Below, piece after piece: positions 19,167 through 19,988 of a stretch of DNA of 19,988 nt. Origin of the DNA: REEB48 sp964355085 (lineage in GTDB: Bacteria > Patescibacteriota > Minisyncoccia > UBA6257 > 02-FULL-45-10c); assembly GCA_964355085.1 (NCBI GenBank), contig CAYHBW010000014.1, positions 1 to 19,988 on the forward strand, in the 5' to 3' direction. Made by a program: the position numbers and the translations under genes. A model generated the notes under the pieces. That model had not been told where the DNA came from, made no database searches, and saw only the letters and a program-made list of their open reading frames with translations. Each line of letters starts with the position of its first letter. The stretch's first letter is position 1.

Positions 19167-19988
19167 ATGGCCAGAATTAAAAAAATAATGAAATTCGGGG
19201 GCTCTTCAGTCGGAACTCCGAAGATGATAAAAAAAGTCGGAGAAATAGTCGGTTTTGCGCGCCGCAGGGAAAATGTCGCCGTCGTGGTTTCCGCATTCCA
19301 AGGGGTGACGGATCAGCTTTTGAAATGCGCCAAATTCGCAGCCAGGCAATATAAAAAATTACCGGAAGAGCTTGGGTCGCTGAAAATCCGGCATATTCAG
19401 GCAGTAAATAGTCTAAGCAGAAGCAGGAAGTCCAAAGTTGAAAGTCTTAAATATGTCGACGATTTATTTGAAGAATTAAAAGAGGTTTTAAATAAAATAT
19501 CAGCGGAAAAATCAGTTTCCGGGAGGAATCTGGATCTGGTCGCGAGTTTTGGCGAACGCCTTTCGGCTTTCATAGTCGCCTCTTCCTTCAGGGGGGGATA
19601 TTTCGTGGATGCCCGCGACTTGGTCAAGACCGACGGGAGATTTGTGAATGCCTCCGTTGATTTCCTGAAGACAAACAGGAAAATAAGGGATTTTTTCGCC
19701 AAGAAAATAAGAAATCGGGAAACGAGGAACGGAATTCCGGTGATAACGGGATTTTTGGGTTCTACCGTAAAAAATGAGACAACCACTCTGGGTCGCGGAG
19801 GGTCTGATTATTCCGGCGCTATTTTCGGGGCTGCCCTGGATGTTGATGTCGTGGAAATCTGGACCGATGTCGACGGAGTGATGAGTGCGGATCCGAAATC
19901 GGTCAAGCAGGTGGTCGTTCTTCCGGAAATCAGCTATGAAGAAGCGATTGAAATGGCTTATTTTGGCGCGAAAGTTATCCATCCGGCG
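19167..19988 (+). CDS. Aspartokinase (ThrA/LysC type), 3' end outside the window
   Basis: Phosphorylates aspartate, the committed step to threonine, lysine and methionine. 274 codons are visible and the frame is open at the window edge. The N-terminal signature KFGGSSVGT is at 9-17. SFGERLSAFIV binds substrate. The nucleotide-binding block is GFLGSTVKNETTTLGRGGSDYSGAI, then EIWTDVDGVMSADP, and the catalytic-domain end AYFGAKVIHPA sits at the last codon seen. The pattern follows the E. coli ThrA kinase domain closely (compare TAGNEKGELVVLGRNGSDYSAA, EIWTDVDGV, YFGAKVLHP). Regulatory ACT domains, and perhaps a homoserine dehydrogenase fusion, would lie beyond. Codons 89-94 are made of the heptamer repeat (19429-19448) in a surface linker. 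Expression is predicted to be controlled by the upstream threonine attenuator. Confidence 0.93.
   Translation, partial: MARIKKIMKFGGSSVGTPKMIKKVGEIVGFARRRENVAVVVSAFQGVTDQLLKCAKFAARQYKKLPEELGSLKIRHIQAVNSLSRSRKSKVESLKYVDDLFEELKEVLNKISAEKSVSGRNLDLVASFGERLSAFIVASSFRGGYFVDARDLVKTDGRFVNASVDFLKTNRKIRDFFAKKIRNRETRNGIPVITGFLGSTVKNETTTLGRGGSDYSGAIFGAALDVDVVEIWTDVDGVMSADPKSVKQVVVLPEISYEEAIEMAYFGAKVIHPA
19429..19448 (+). repeat. 20-bp copy of the tig-clpP repeat, inside the aspartokinase gene
   Basis: Identical to 16878-16897. Read in frame it encodes SKVESL followed by K, a linker ahead of the YVDDLFEELKEVL helix. Confidence 0.85.

Overview
The window looks like one end of a metagenome-assembled contig from a Patescibacteria/CPR organism, most like a Parcubacteria-type lineage. 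The reasons are compact single-gene transcription units, many lineage-unknown small proteins, and a secreted protein built from Cys/Trp-containing Ig-like repeats of the 'C-x-A-S-G-x-W-S-G' kind. Many genes also have A/T-rich leaders without a Shine-Dalgarno sequence. The lineage call is inference from gene content; there is no marker rRNA here. The first 49 bases are not biological: they are an Illumina adapter/primer sequence, and the first reading frame runs straight through it.

Layout. 50-881 is a Nudix hydrolase at the contig edge. 1071-2903 is ftsH. 2969-3041 is tRNA-Ile(UAU), followed by a 35-bp exact copy of its 3' half (3095-3129). 3166-4489 holds three small genes: a charged unknown, a hotdog thioesterase and an unknown. 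4536-5540 (minus) is an ATP-dependent DNA ligase-family protein with a strong promoter, a TTG start and a perfect Shine-Dalgarno. 5794-5865 (minus) is tRNA-Val(UAC). 5978-6742 is a HAD hydrolase. 6743-7909 is a 1.2-kb non-coding, AT-rich region carrying an array of parS-like 16-bp palindromes. 7910-8820 holds a YraN-type nuclease-fold protein and a small HExxH protein. 8885-11017 is a 710-aa secreted Ig-like protein. 11074-11178 is a 34-aa zinc-ribbon ORF. 11295-12023 is a second HAD phosphatase. 12275-18890 is a housekeeping block: nusA, hppA (K+-independent proton pyrophosphatase type), tig, clpP and tyrS. 19028-19988 is a threonine-rich leader peptide, an attenuator and the start of an aspartokinase gene that runs off the window.

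Two observations stand out. The first is the parS array: eleven 16-mers match the ParB-binding consensus at 13 or more of 16 positions (three perfectly) within 744 bp. Most are spaced about 47-54 bp apart, which is more like the centromere of a plasmid (F sopC) than the scattered parS sites of ordinary chromosomes. No parA or parB gene lies in the window. The second is upstream of aspartokinase: a 21-codon reading frame with seven Thr codons ends inside a strand that can pair either with the 5' arm of a perfect terminator (antiterminator) or be masked by the ribosome. This has the same logic as the E. coli thrL attenuator, in what appears to be a CPR genome.

Functional links. FtsH, trigger factor and ClpP form a protein-quality theme. 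NusA, preceded by a long structured leader, and the attenuator give a transcription-termination theme. A heptanucleotide repeat (GTTGAAA type) recurs between genes and, in frame, inside both tyrS and the aspartokinase gene.
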